From NCBI RefSeq assembly GCF_000284295.1, contig NC_017093.1, positions 7,068,001 through 7,132,000 on the forward strand: DNA of 64,000 nucleotides, read 5' to 3'. Below the pieces are notes generated by a model. The model was not told the DNA's origin. It was given only the letters and a program-made list of their open reading frames with translations, and ran no database searches. A program made the translations under genes and the position numbers. This stretch comes from Actinoplanes missouriensis 431 (lineage in GTDB: Bacteria; Actinomycetota; Actinomycetes; Mycobacteriales; Micromonosporaceae). Below, one piece after another: positions 8,072 through 16,356 of the stretch; positions within the stretch are counted from its first letter, which is position 1; the number at the start of each line of letters is the position of its first letter.

Positions 8072-10927
8072 CTATCGGTGGCGCACCCGTGCGAGCGCCG
8101 CATCGATCGCCCGTGCCGCCTCCTCGGTGACCCGGGCCGCGCCGAGCATCGCCCCGCGCCGGGCGACCTCCGCCACCCGCCCCGCACCGAGCCGCTCCGC
8201 GGCGGCCGCCCGCGCCCGGTCCAGCCGGGCGGCCTCCGCCGGGTACACCGCGGCCCGCGGCAACGCCGCGTCCAGCAGCACCGCCGTCTCGTCCTCACCG
8301 ACCCGCGCCAGCAGCACCACGAGGTTGCGCAGGGCGGCCGCCCGCAGGGTGTCGTTGCCGGCCCGCCGCCACAGCCGCAGCACGTCCCGGAACGCGGCGA
8401 GAGCCACCGCCGGGTCGCCGTGCCGGCTGCGGATCGCCACCGCCGCCGAACCCGACGCCGCCTGGAAGAGCCGGTCGTCGACCGTCCCGGCCAGCGTCTC
8501 CGCCTCGGCGAGCAGGGTCAGCGCCGCCTCCGGGTCAAGATCGCCGAGTGCCTCGCCGAGCCCGTACCGCGCCTCGGCCCGGGCACCCGGATTGCCGGTG
8601 CCGTCGGCCAGCTCGACCGCCGCGCTCGCCACCGCGACCGCCGCAGCGCCCCGGCCCGACCAGGCCAGGACCAGCGCCTCACCGGTCATGCCGGAGACCC
8701 GGGCGAGAGGCTCGCCACCCATCGCCCGGTAGTGCGTCAGCGCCGTCTCGGCGTCGCACTCGACGAGCGCGACGTCACCGAGCACCTCGTGGGCGGGCGC
8801 GCCGGGCGGATCGGCGGCGGTCGCGAGCCGGCGGGCCTCGGCCAGGTCACCGCGACCCCAGGCGTGCGTGGCCGCCGCCGCGAGGGCGTCCGCGCGGACG
8901 GCGGCGGGCACGTCCGGCGCGTCGGCCTCTACGGCCCGGCCCCACGCCAGCACCTCGTACTGCTGGCAGCGGTAGCCGTAGCGGTACATCGCCGCCGCCA
9001 GCCGGATCCGCACGGCGGCGTCCCCGCGGGCATGGGCGAGCCTCAGGTCCGGCAGGAGAGCGTCGATATCCCGTACGGCGGAAGCCTGATCGGCCCCCCG
9101 CATGCGTGCGTCGAGCTCCTCGGCCGCGGCGGCCATCGCCGTCGCGTGCCGCTGCAGCGTGCCGCTGAACTCGGCGGCGGCGTGCCGCACCGGTCCCGCC
9201 GCCAGCCCGGCGCCCGCCTGCTCCAGCGCGTAGGCCCGCACGGTCTCCAGCAGCCGGAACCGGCCGGCGCCGTGCCGCACCACCAGCGACCGGTCCACCA
9301 GACCGGCCAGCAGCCCGGCGATCCGGCTACGGGGCAGCCATTCGTCCGCGGTCACCGCCTCCGCCGCCGCCACGGTGAACCCACCGGCGAACACCGAGAG
9401 CCGCCGCAGCAGCCTCGCCGACGCGTCGTCGAGCAGCGCGAACGACCACTCCACCACGGCCCGCAACGTGCGATGCCGCGGATCAGCGCCCCGGCGGCCC
9501 CGGTCCAGCAGGTCCAGCCGGTCGTCCAGCCGGGCCACCAGCTCGTCCACCCCGAGCGCGCCGGCCTGCACCGCCGCCAGCTCGATGGCGAGCGGCATCA
9601 GATCCAGCCGCTCCACGATCTCCCCCACGGCGCCCGACGACGGCACCCGGGCCCGCTCACAGAACAGCCGCCCGGCCGCCTCCGGACTCAGCGGCCCCAG
9701 CCGCAGCACGCGCTCGCCGTCCGCCCGCAGACTCTCCTGACTGGTCACCACCACGCGCACCCCGCGCAGCGCCTCGGCCAGTTCGGCCGCGACCTCGAGC
9801 ACGTGCTCGCAGTTGTCCAGCACCACCACCGGATGCCGGGCCGCCGCCTCCGCGATCACCGCGAGCGGCACATCGTGCGGCGCCATCCGGGCGCCCACAC
9901 CGACCGCGACGGCGTGCAGGAAATCCGCCTCCCGCACGTCGGCGGCATCCACCCAGGCCACGCCGGGCCGCGCCCGCACGGTCTCCGCGACCAGCCGCGT
10001 CTTGCCCACCCCACCCGGCCCGACGACGCTGACCAGACCCGGGTCCGGCTCGTCGAGGAGTAGCTCCAGCTGCCGCCGCTCACTCTCCCGGCCGAGAAAG
10101 GACGAATACCGCAGCGGTACGCGTAATGCCAGGTCCCGTGCCACCGGCGCCGGAGGCGGCGGCGGCCGGTCACGCAGCAGGGACTGCTGCGCGCCGCGGA
10201 CCCGCTCGGACGGGTCCAGCCCGAGCCGCTCGATCACCGCGTCACAGTGCCGGCGCAGCGTGTCCAGAGCCTCGCCGCGGCAACCGGCGGCGGCGAGGGC
10301 GGTGGCCATCTCGACGGCGCCGTCCTCCCAGCAGGGGTCGGCGTCGGCGGCCTCCCGCAGCCGGTCGGCGGCGAGCGTGGGGTCGAGGGTGCGGACGTGC
10401 CGGATCAGGGCGTGCCGATAGAGGGTGGTCAGGCGGGCGGCGATGCCGCGGAACGGCTCACCCGGGAATTCCGGCAGCGGAACGCCCCGCCACAGCGAGA
10501 CCGCCTCCGCGTCGGCTCCCGATCCGTTACCGCCCAGCTTGTTACCGCCCGGCCCGTTACCGCCTGCTCCGTTACCGCCCGGCCCGTTACCGCCTGCTCC
10601 GTTACCGCCCGCGCGGAGGAGGGACTCGAAGCGGAGGGCGTCGACGGTCTCGCGGGGGACGTGCAGGCAGTAGCCGGCCGGCTCGTGGGTGATCAGCGTG
10701 GGCGTACCGAGCCGGGCCCGCAGACGCGCCACATGCGACTGCAGCGTGTTACGCGCCGAGCGGGGCGGATCCTCCGGCCAGAGCGCGTCGATCAGCTCGG
10801 ACACCCCGACGGGCTGCCCGGCCCGCAGCGCCAGCAACGCCAGCACCGCACGCTGCGACGCACCGGCCACCGAGATCAGACCATCGTCGCCCTCCACCTC
10901 GAAGGGACCCAGCACCCGGACGAACAC
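8072..10927 (-). CDS. AfsR/SARP-type regulator with NB-ARC ATPase and TPR-like region
   Basis: About 951 residues from GTG 10927 (start uncertain; an in-frame extension upstream lacks regulator character). N-terminal OmpR-type winged helix (VRVLGPFEVEGDDGLI, ALRAGQPVGVSELIDALW) plus bacterial transcriptional activation domain to about residue 270. It is followed by an NB-ARC/STAND ATPase with Walker A VVGPGGVGKTRLVAET and Walker B VVVLDNCEHVLE, then a long alpha-solenoid of Ala-rich repeats. Such proteins activate secondary-metabolite or developmental genes after ATP-dependent oligomerisation. A (GGNxx) repeat of six units interrupts the activation domain. No antibiotic cluster is adjacent. 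Confidence 0.87.
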   Translation of the reverse strand: MFVRVLGPFEVEGDDGLISVAGASQRAVLALLALRAGQPVGVSELIDALWPEDPPRSARNTLQSHVARLRARLGTPTLITHEPAGYCLHVPRETVDALRFESLLRAGGNGAGGNGPGGNGAGGNGPGGNKLGGNGSGADAEAVSLWRGVPLPEFPGEPFRGIAARLTTLYRHALIRHVRTLDPTLAADRLREAADADPCWEDGAVEMATALAAAGCRGEALDTLRRHCDAVIERLGLDPSERVRGAQQSLLRDRPPPPPAPVARDLALRVPLRYSSFLGRESERRQLELLLDEPDPGLVSVVGPGGVGKTRLVAETVRARPGVAWVDAADVREADFLHAVAVGVGARMAPHDVPLAVIAEAAARHPVVVLDNCEHVLEVAAELAEALRGVRVVVTSQESLRADGERVLRLGPLSPEAAGRLFCERARVPSSGAVGEIVERLDLMPLAIELAAVQAGALGVDELVARLDDRLDLLDRGRRGADPRHRTLRAVVEWSFALLDDASARLLRRLSVFAGGFTVAAAEAVTADEWLPRSRIAGLLAGLVDRSLVVRHGAGRFRLLETVRAYALEQAGAGLAAGPVRHAAAEFSGTLQRHATAMAAAAEELDARMRGADQASAVRDIDALLPDLRLAHARGDAAVRIRLAAAMYRYGYRCQQYEVLAWGRAVEADAPDVPAAVRADALAAAATHAWGRGDLAEARRLATAADPPGAPAHEVLGDVALVECDAETALTHYRAMGGEPLARVSGMTGEALVLAWSGRGAAAVAVASAAVELADGTGNPGARAEARYGLGEALGDLDPEAALTLLAEAETLAGTVDDRLFQAASGSAAVAIRSRHGDPAVALAAFRDVLRLWRRAGNDTLRAAALRNLVVLLARVGEDETAVLLDAALPRAAVYPAEAARLDRARAAAAERLGAGRVAEVARRGAMLGAARVTEEAARAIDAALARVRHR
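10521..10610. repeat. 6 x 15-bp in-frame repeat in the AfsR-like gene
   Basis: Six units of a 15-bp sequence containing GTTACCGCC on the plus strand encode six GGNxx pentapeptides in the protein, between the helices LRFESLLRAG and AEAVSLWRGVPLPEF of the activation domain. Confidence 0.92.
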
Positions 10928-11071
10928 GCCCCCGACCGTAGGCCGTCCCACCACACTCAGCGCAAGCCACAAAGACCCCCAACGCTGAAATCCGACTCTC
11001 CGCTCACACCGACGGGTAGCGCAGGCAGGCAAGTCCCGGGCGGCGTGGCAAAGCCGCGAACCGAGCTGTCG

Positions 11072-11125
11072 GAGACGGGCCGCCGCGAGACGGGCCGCTG
11101 CGGGACGGGTGGGAGACGGGGCGGG
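11072..11125. repeat. four short GAGACGGG-type repeats beside a stop codon
   Basis: Two 15-bp units (GAGACGGGCCGCCGC and a close copy) followed by two shorter diverged units end exactly at the stop codon of the methyltransferase gene (minus strand, 11126-11128). The remaining 10928-11071 shows no gene. Confidence 0.75.
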
Positions 11126-12166
11126 CTACTCGTACCCTCGGTGCAGGTGGTAGAAGCGCCAGAAATCGTTTTCGATGTCGAGCACCATGGGATCCGGGAA
11201 ACCCGCCTCCCGCGCCCACTCCATCAGGGTCGGCGCGCGCAGGATCGTGCCGTTGGCGAGGACCGGGTTCTCGGCTCGGGTGGCGGGCAGGCAGTGCAGG
11301 ACGCTGAACGCGTACTGCAACCGTTCCACCTCGCCGGCCGGGGCGGTGAACTCGTCGGCGACCCGCTCATCGGCGATGAGGACGCTGCCGCCGGGACGGA
11401 GCAGGCCGCAGGCGTTGCGCAGCACCCCCACCGGGTCGCCCATGTCGTGCAGCGCCTCGAAGATGGTGATCAGGTCGTAGTTGCCGGTCACCGACGCGGC
11501 GTCGGCGACGGTGAAGCTGACCCGGTCGGCGACGCCCGCCGCCGCGGCGACCGAGCGGGCCACCGTGATGGAGTGTTCGTCGAGGTCGGCGCCGCGTACG
11601 GTGATCGACGGGTAGGCCCGGGCCAGCGCCACCGAGGAGTACCCCATCCCGCAGCCGAGGTCGAGCACCCGGGCGCCCGGAGCCGCGTCCCGCAGACGGG
11701 ATTCGATCTCCGGTACGGCCGGCAGCCACGCCGTGGTGAGCAGATGCTCGAACATCGGCCGGTTGAATCCCGCGATGCCGTGCCGGACGTGCGCGTACTC
11801 GGAGTACGGCACACCCGCGCCGGTCCGGAACGCCTCGATCACCGACGGGGTCAGCAGGGCCACCCCGACGACGAACTGGCCGGCCGCTCCCGCGTACGCG
11901 GTGCCGCCCTCGTCGATGAGCACCTCGGCAGCGCCCGGCGCCAGCGCGAAATCGGGAGTGAGGAAACCGGCTGCGGCCTGCTGTTCCAGCCATTCCCGGG
12001 CGTATCGTTCGTCGATGCCGGCGGTCTTCGCGAGTTCCGCCGGGGTGAGTGGGCCGTCCCGCAGAGCGGCGTAGAGGCCGAGTTCCCGGCCGACCTCGAC
12101 GGTGCAGAGTTCCAGGGCGCCGATCATGGCGCCGAACAGGCGTTCGCCCAGTGCTTCAGCAGTCAT
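11126..12166 (-). CDS. class I SAM methyltransferase with N-terminal winged helix (Rv2258c-like)
   Basis: 346 residues. Residues 35-75 (DGPLTPAELAKTAGIDERYA, WLEQQAAAGFL) are a winged-helix dimerisation module as in O-methyltransferase-like proteins. SAM motif I is VLDLGCGMGYSSVALA (about residue 175), followed by VRGADLDEHS and a post-II region FEALHDMGDPVGVLR. The carboxy part contains LRPGGSVLIADERVAD. The substrate is unknown. It is divergent from a quinone-oxidoreductase-like gene, sharing a 71-bp promoter region with a dyad. Confidence 0.82.
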   Translation of the reverse strand: MTAEALGERLFGAMIGALELCTVEVGRELGLYAALRDGPLTPAELAKTAGIDERYAREWLEQQAAAGFLTPDFALAPGAAEVLIDEGGTAYAGAAGQFVVGVALLTPSVIEAFRTGAGVPYSEYAHVRHGIAGFNRPMFEHLLTTAWLPAVPEIESRLRDAAPGARVLDLGCGMGYSSVALARAYPSITVRGADLDEHSITVARSVAAAAGVADRVSFTVADAASVTGNYDLITIFEALHDMGDPVGVLRNACGLLRPGGSVLIADERVADEFTAPAGEVERLQYAFSVLHCLPATRAENPVLANGTILRAPTLMEWAREAGFPDPMVLDIENDFWRFYHLHRGYE

Positions 12167-12200
12167 GACCTCAGCGTGGAGAAGCCCGCGTGCAGAACGC

Positions 12201-12231
12201 TTGACCTCAACATGAGTTCAGCTTGCAGGGT
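12201..12231 (+). promoter_or_regulatory. candidate MerR-type promoter of the oxidoreductase gene
   Basis: TTGACC (12201-12206), a 19-bp spacer holding an imperfect dyad (CCTCAAC-atg-AGTTCAGC), then CAGGGT (12226-12231), a weak -10. A 19-bp spacer with a dyad is the hallmark of MerR/SoxR-family promoters. The start codon at 12238 would then be at or near the transcription start. The match to a SoxR box is only partial. Confidence 0.35.
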
Positions 12232-12237
12232 GCTGGC

Positions 12238-13122
12238 ATGAGAGCTGTCGTCTTCGACCGGTACGGTCCGCCCGACGTCCTGCGCTTCGCCGACCTGCCC
12301 GATCCGGAGCCGGGACCGGGCGAGGTCCTGGTCAAGGTGCGTGCCGCCGGGGTGCAGCCGTTCGACGTGGCGGTGCGGACCGGCCGGATGCCGTGGGTCC
12401 GGGCCGATTTCCCGCAGCGGATCGGTCAGGAGTACGTGGGTGTCGTGATCGCGGGTGACCTCGCCCCCGGCACGCCGGTGCTCGGCTCGACCATGCTGAA
12501 CGCGGTCGCCGAGTACGTCACGGTCCCGGCCGGGAACGTCGTGGTGAAACCCGATCACCTCGACTTCCCGACGGCGGCCGGCCTGGTCGCGGCGTCGCAG
12601 ACGGCGAGCGGCGCCCTGATCGAGCTCGCGGTCACCGAGGGCGACGTGCTGCTCCTGCACGCGGCGGCCGGCAGCGTCGGCACGATCGCCACCCAGCTGG
12701 CCGTCCGGGCCGGCGCCACCGTGATCGGGACCGCCAGTCCGGGTAACCACGAGTACCTGCGGGAACTTGGGGCCGTGCCGGTCCCGTACGGGATGGGCCT
12801 GATCGACGCTGTCCGTGCCACCGGGCTGACGCCGACCGTCGCTCTCGACGCGGCGGGCGGTGAGGCGATCGGCCAGTCGGTGGGGCTGGGTATCGCACCG
12901 GACCGGGTCGGCACGATCGTGGACGACAAGGCGGCCGCCGAGCACGGCGCGCGGGTGGTGCGGGCGGGCCGGTCGCCGCAGCGGCTCGCCGAGGTGGTGG
13001 CGCTGCCGGGCCTGCGGATGCCGATCCGCGCGTTCGGATGGGAGCGGGTGGCCGAGGCGCACGCGGTGGTGGAGTCCCGGCACGGCCGCGGCAAGGTGGT
13101 GGTGACCGTTGACCAGGGCTGA
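12238..13122 (+). CDS. zinc-independent MDR-family NADPH:quinone oxidoreductase-like protein
   Basis: 294 residues. ATG 12238 is chosen because the conserved MDR start MRAVVFDRYGPPDVLRF follows it and AGGG lies about 8 nt upstream. Residues 1-110 form the GroES-like domain (EPGPGEVLVKVRAAGVQPFDVAVRTG), and the Rossmann part has LLLHAAAGSVGTIATQLAVRAG. The structural-zinc Cys cluster is absent, as in quinone oxidoreductases. It would reduce quinones or alpha,beta-unsaturated carbonyls with NADPH in the cytosol. Divergent from the methyltransferase gene. Its 3' end is included in a 17-bp repeat array. Confidence 0.87.
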   Translation: MRAVVFDRYGPPDVLRFADLPDPEPGPGEVLVKVRAAGVQPFDVAVRTGRMPWVRADFPQRIGQEYVGVVIAGDLAPGTPVLGSTMLNAVAEYVTVPAGNVVVKPDHLDFPTAAGLVAASQTASGALIELAVTEGDVLLLHAAAGSVGTIATQLAVRAGATVIGTASPGNHEYLRELGAVPVPYGMGLIDAVRATGLTPTVALDAAGGEAIGQSVGLGIAPDRVGTIVDDKAAAEHGARVVRAGRSPQRLAEVVALPGLRMPIRAFGWERVAEAHAVVESRHGRGKVVVTVDQG

Positions 13123-13151
13123 CCATTGACCAGAGTCGACCATTGGCCAGG
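13101..13151. repeat. 3 x 17-bp tandem array spanning the oxidoreductase stop
   Basis: Units of 17 bp with core TGACCATTGACCAG. The second unit holds the true stop codon (13120-13122). Only the first unit and a few bases are coding; the rest is intergenic, where a 17-bp period is allowed. Confidence 0.85.
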
Positions 13152-13238
13152 AGGATCATCCGGTTGCGGGCAGGTTGAGCACGTTGCAGGTGGGGAGCAC
13201 GCGCTCAGCGCCCGGCGGCGCACGTCGAATCGCCGGGC

Positions 13239-13415
13239 ATGAGCCTGCTGAACCGCCTCCTCGATCACGGTCCCGCCCCGATCCTCGCCGCCGCGGTGAT
13301 GGCGGCCGGCATCGCCGTCGCGGCGCCACACGCGGCGGCGCCGGCCAAGCCGGTGATGATCCCGGCCAGCGCCGCCCAGCAGGCTCCGGGCACACCGCTC
13401 ACCGCAGGTAAGTGA
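13239..13415 (+). CDS. 58-residue Ala/Pro-rich peptide, hypothetical
   Basis: Short reading frame from ATG 13239 (MSLLNRLLDHGPAPILAAAV...) with a hydrophobic Ala-rich stretch (ILAAAVMAAGIAVAAP) and a hydrophilic Pro/Ala tail; it could be a membrane-inserted or exported peptide. There is no clear ribosome site. The last 17 nt overlap the end of the opposing amidase gene. Could equally be chance; it is listed because the hydrophobic-then-polar profile is gene-like. Confidence 0.35.
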   Translation: MSLLNRLLDHGPAPILAAAVMAAGIAVAAPHAAAPAKPVMIPASAAQQAPGTPLTAGK

Positions 13416-15480
13416 GCCCGTCCAGCATCGCGGAACCGGTCTCCACCACGGCCTTCACGGTGTGTGTGCCGCTCTCCGGCCACATCCGGGTCCAGACCGC
13501 CTGCCGGTACCTCGCGCTCGCCGACCGCAGATCCACCACTCCCTGATCGCGTCCGTCGAGATACATCCGGACGCGGCCCGAGGTGGCGGTGCGCCCGGCC
13601 ACGAGTGCGGCGGATCGGCCGGTGACCGTCCAGGTCAGGGCCGCGCCCGGGTTCGCCGATACGGCAGCTTCGCTGCCGAGGTGGCCGGCGTCGCGCAGGG
13701 TGCGCCAGGTTCCGGTCCGCTGGGCGCCGGCTTCCGGCACGACGGCGAGGGTACGGGTGACCGAAGCGCTCGTGGTGTTCCCGGCCCGGTCGGCCGCCGT
13801 GACGGTCCACGCCCCGGCCTCACCGAGAGTGGCCGCCGCGTCGAAACTCTCCGTGTCCGGCCCCAGAACCCCCCGCCCGGTGCCGGTGACCCGCACCGCC
13901 CGTAGCCCGTTGTCGTCGGCGGCGGCCCAGCTGAGCCGCACCGGCACGCCGTTCCCGGTCAGCGAACCGGTCCGCAGGGACACCTGCGGCTCGGTCGTGA
14001 ACTGCGGCGGCGCCGGGTCGGCGAGGATCCGCGCGCTGGTGATCGCGGTACGCCCGGACAGGTGCACGCCCTTGACCGCGACCGTGTGCTCGCCGGCCGG
14101 CAGCTGGAGCCGGGACAGCCGGTTCCCGGAGGGCGCGGCGGCGAAGAGCCGGCCGTCCAGCCACACCTCGAAGCGGTCCATCATCCGGCTGGGCGTGGAG
14201 AGCGTCCAGAGCGGCCGCACCAGCCCGCGGGTGTAGAACTTCCCGGCGTACGCGCTGGCGCCGCCGAGTTCCTGGTAGCGCAGCCCGATCGGGGCGCCTC
14301 CGGCGAGCGTGCGGATCGACGGGAGCTGGGCGTACAGGCCGTTGCCGGGGCACTCGGTGGATCCGGCGTCGCGGTGCCCGGAGACCCGGTTGAGGATCGC
14401 GGTCCGGCCCGCCGGGTACTTGTTGCTGCCACCGGAGACGTAGGAGACCCGGCCTGCCGGTGGGCTCCCCCAGGCGCCGAGCTTGTACGCGGCGACCTGC
14501 GCCACCGAGGCCCGCGCCGCGGACGGGACGCCGGTGGCGCGGAAGTCGCCGATCACGGCGATCGCGCTGGCGTTGTTGTTGAAGCCGAGGGTGTGCGCGC
14601 CGAGCACGGACCGGTGCACCCCGCCGCGGCGTCCCTCGAAGATGCTGCCGCACTTGTCGACCAGGAAGTTGTAGCCGATGTCGTTCCAGCCCTTACTCCG
14701 CACCTGGTACGCCTCGATGCCCCGGACGATGCTCGCCGACTGCCCGCAGGTGTAGCCGTTGCCGCTCGCGGTGTGGTGCACGAAGACGACCTCGATACCG
14801 CCGGTGTACGAGGGCGTGCCCTTGACGATCGCCTCGTTGGCGCCCCAGCCGGCCCGGGTGACGATCCTCGGCACGGGCCGGGGCGGCAGCTTCGGGTTCC
14901 GCGCGCCGGTCTGCACGGCGGCTCTCTCCAGCACCTGCTCCCGCATGTCCGGCTCCTGCGCCGGCGTGTCCGGGTTGATCAGGTCCACCCGCAGGCCGTC
15001 CGGGAGCCGTCTGCCGGCCATCCGCGCCTGCACCCCGTCGGACGGGCCGACCCAGAGCGGATCGCTGGCCCCCCGCGATCCCTCGGTCCCGCCGGACGCG
15101 TCCGGGTTGTCGGTCTCGAGGAGCTGCCAGGGGGTCCACCTGTCCGTTCCCGCGGTGCGGGTCCGCACCTCGATCCGGCCGTCACCGGCCGCCCGGGGAT
15201 CCGCCCATGTCACCCCGACCAGGCTGAACGGTTCGGTGCGGCGGGGCGGTAGTTCCGCGTACCCCCGATGTGGGGTCTGCCCGGTGGTGCGGCTCGCCAG
15301 GCGCAGGCCCCCGGTCATCGGGAACGTCTGCAGCACCGGGCCGTCCCGGTCACTCCGCGCGGGCACCGGCCCTGAGACGGTCAGCCCTGAGACGGTCAGC
15401 CCCGATATGGCCAGGGCCATTGCCGGGGTGACGGCGACGATGGCCGTGAGCAGACGAAGAACGGGCCGGTTGCGGCGCAT
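13399..15480 (-). CDS. secreted N-acetylmuramoyl-L-alanine amidase (PGRP/Amidase_2) with C-terminal accessory domains
   Basis: 693 residues. ATG 15480 is preferred: GGGGGAG is 5 nt upstream and the chain then begins with a signal peptide (MRRNRPVLRLLTAIVAV...). After a linker, the PGRP domain (about residues 220-400) has RAGWGANE, VVFVHHTASGN (zinc His), GIEAYQV, GYNFLVDKCGSIFEGR, LGAHTLGFNNNASAI (His) and SGHRDAGSTECPGN (His and Cys). It cleaves the muramoyl-alanine bond of peptidoglycan outside the cell. The C-terminal 280 residues contain beta-rich modules (Ig-like, then a CBM-like DGLTYLR end) that may bind wall glycan. A 15-bp duplication lies in the signal peptide (SGLTVSGLTV). Confidence 0.88.
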   Translation of the reverse strand: MRRNRPVLRLLTAIVAVTPAMALAISGLTVSGLTVSGPVPARSDRDGPVLQTFPMTGGLRLASRTTGQTPHRGYAELPPRRTEPFSLVGVTWADPRAAGDGRIEVRTRTAGTDRWTPWQLLETDNPDASGGTEGSRGASDPLWVGPSDGVQARMAGRRLPDGLRVDLINPDTPAQEPDMREQVLERAAVQTGARNPKLPPRPVPRIVTRAGWGANEAIVKGTPSYTGGIEVVFVHHTASGNGYTCGQSASIVRGIEAYQVRSKGWNDIGYNFLVDKCGSIFEGRRGGVHRSVLGAHTLGFNNNASAIAVIGDFRATGVPSAARASVAQVAAYKLGAWGSPPAGRVSYVSGGSNKYPAGRTAILNRVSGHRDAGSTECPGNGLYAQLPSIRTLAGGAPIGLRYQELGGASAYAGKFYTRGLVRPLWTLSTPSRMMDRFEVWLDGRLFAAAPSGNRLSRLQLPAGEHTVAVKGVHLSGRTAITSARILADPAPPQFTTEPQVSLRTGSLTGNGVPVRLSWAAADDNGLRAVRVTGTGRGVLGPDTESFDAAATLGEAGAWTVTAADRAGNTTSASVTRTLAVVPEAGAQRTGTWRTLRDAGHLGSEAAVSANPGAALTWTVTGRSAALVAGRTATSGRVRMYLDGRDQGVVDLRSASARYRQAVWTRMWPESGTHTVKAVVETGSAMLDGLTYLR
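15371..15400. repeat. 2 x 15-bp repeat in the amidase signal peptide
   Basis: The unit CCTGAGACGGTCAGC occurs twice perfectly and a third time degenerately, giving SGLTV-SGLTV-SG in the hydrophobic end of the signal peptide. Confidence 0.85.
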
Positions 15481-15613
15481 GGAGACTCCCCCGGCCACCG
15501 GCGGAAGGGGTCGTTTCGGGATGTGCCGGTGACCTTGTGCCACCTTGCCGGTGCGCCGAGTGACACGTGGGGAGTTCTGTGAAAAAAGTTCGGAATTTTA
15601 CCCCGGTGGTGGG

Positions 15614-16102
15614 TCAGTTCGCCAACCAGATCGCGGCGTTCAGCGCCGTCGCGTAGGTGACCCAGAGCCAGTACGGCAGCAGCAGCCCGGCCGCGACCTT
15701 CGAGACCGGCCGGAACTTCCAGACCGTCACCCCGATCAGCACCCAGAGCACCGCGATGTCGATCAGGGCCAGGCCGTACTGCCCCGCGCCGAAGAAGACC
15801 GGCGTCCAGAGCGCGTTCAGCACGAGCTGCGCCGCGTACCAGTTCAGCGCGGGCGACCAGCCGGTCCGGCGCCACACGAGCCAGCCGCTCACCGCGATCA
15901 TCGCGTACAGAACGGTCCAGACGGGGCCGAACACCGAGGACGGCGGAGCCCACGACGGGCGGTCGAGGCTCTGGTACTCACCGGAGGTGCCGGCCACACC
16001 GAGGCCACCGATCAGGGCGGCCACCGCCACGGCCGCGCCGAAACCGGCCAGGGCGAGCCAGGGGGAGACGTGCCGTCCGGAGCGCATCACGTGACTGCTC
16101 AT
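15614..16102 (-). CDS. TspO/MBR-family membrane protein
   Basis: 162 residues from ATG 16102, the usual TspO length. Five transmembrane segments are visible, and family motifs are present: LDRPSWAPPSSVFGPVWTVLY in TM1-TM2, GWLVWRRTGW, and WYAAQLVLNALWTPVFFG (conserved Trp/Asn). TspO proteins bind porphyrins, haem and sterol-like ligands and are linked to oxidative stress. A later in-frame ATG at 16087 is possible. On the same strand as the amidase, 133 bp upstream of it. Confidence 0.9.
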   Translation of the reverse strand: MSSHVMRSGRHVSPWLALAGFGAAVAVAALIGGLGVAGTSGEYQSLDRPSWAPPSSVFGPVWTVLYAMIAVSGWLVWRRTGWSPALNWYAAQLVLNALWTPVFFGAGQYGLALIDIAVLWVLIGVTVWKFRPVSKVAAGLLLPYWLWVTYATALNAAIWLAN

Positions 16103-16140
16103 GCCGGGGAGATACCCGCGATCACCCCATCGAACCACTT

Positions 16141-16167
16141 GTTTACCGCTCCTCGACGCGGGGGTAA
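16141..16167 (+). promoter_or_regulatory. sigma-B/SigF-type promoter of the 49-residue membrane peptide
   Basis: GTTT (16141-16144), a 17-nt spacer, GGGTAA (16162-16167). The predicted start is about 30 nt before the ATG at 16207, leaving room for GAGGAG. The second such promoter in the window, after that of the PRC-barrel gene. Confidence 0.65.
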
Positions 16168-16206
16168 GCGGACGCCGCCCCCATTCCCCCACATCGAGGA
16201 GCAATC

Positions 16207-16356
16207 ATGTCGATCCAGGGACTTTTCTACATCATCGCCGTCATCCTTCTGGTTCTGGCGGCGCTGCCGATCGCCACGCGCGGCGTCAGCCTCGCGCTCC
16301 TCGGTGCGGCGTTCGCCCTGCTCGGGTACTCCTGGGACACCATCACCGCCGGCTAA
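16207..16356 (+). CDS. 49-residue hydrophobic membrane peptide
   Basis: ATG 16207 has GAGGAG (16196-16201) 5 nt upstream. The peptide is almost wholly two hydrophobic helices, IQGLFYIIAVILLVLAALPI and GVSLALLGAAFALLGYSW, joined by a short polar ATR turn, so it should be a two-pass membrane hairpin. It is too short to be listed by most gene finders, but the ribosome site, promoter and clean stop make it credible. It resembles small actinobacterial membrane peptides of unknown role. Its stop overlaps the end of the opposing GH13 gene by 4 nt. Confidence 0.78.
   Translation: MSIQGLFYIIAVILLVLAALPIATRGVSLALLGAAFALLGYSWDTITAG

Noticed and set aside
15481..15543. Longer start for the amidase
   Set aside because: It would bury the signal peptide behind 21 hydrophilic residues, while GGGGGAG is correctly placed for the ATG at 15480.
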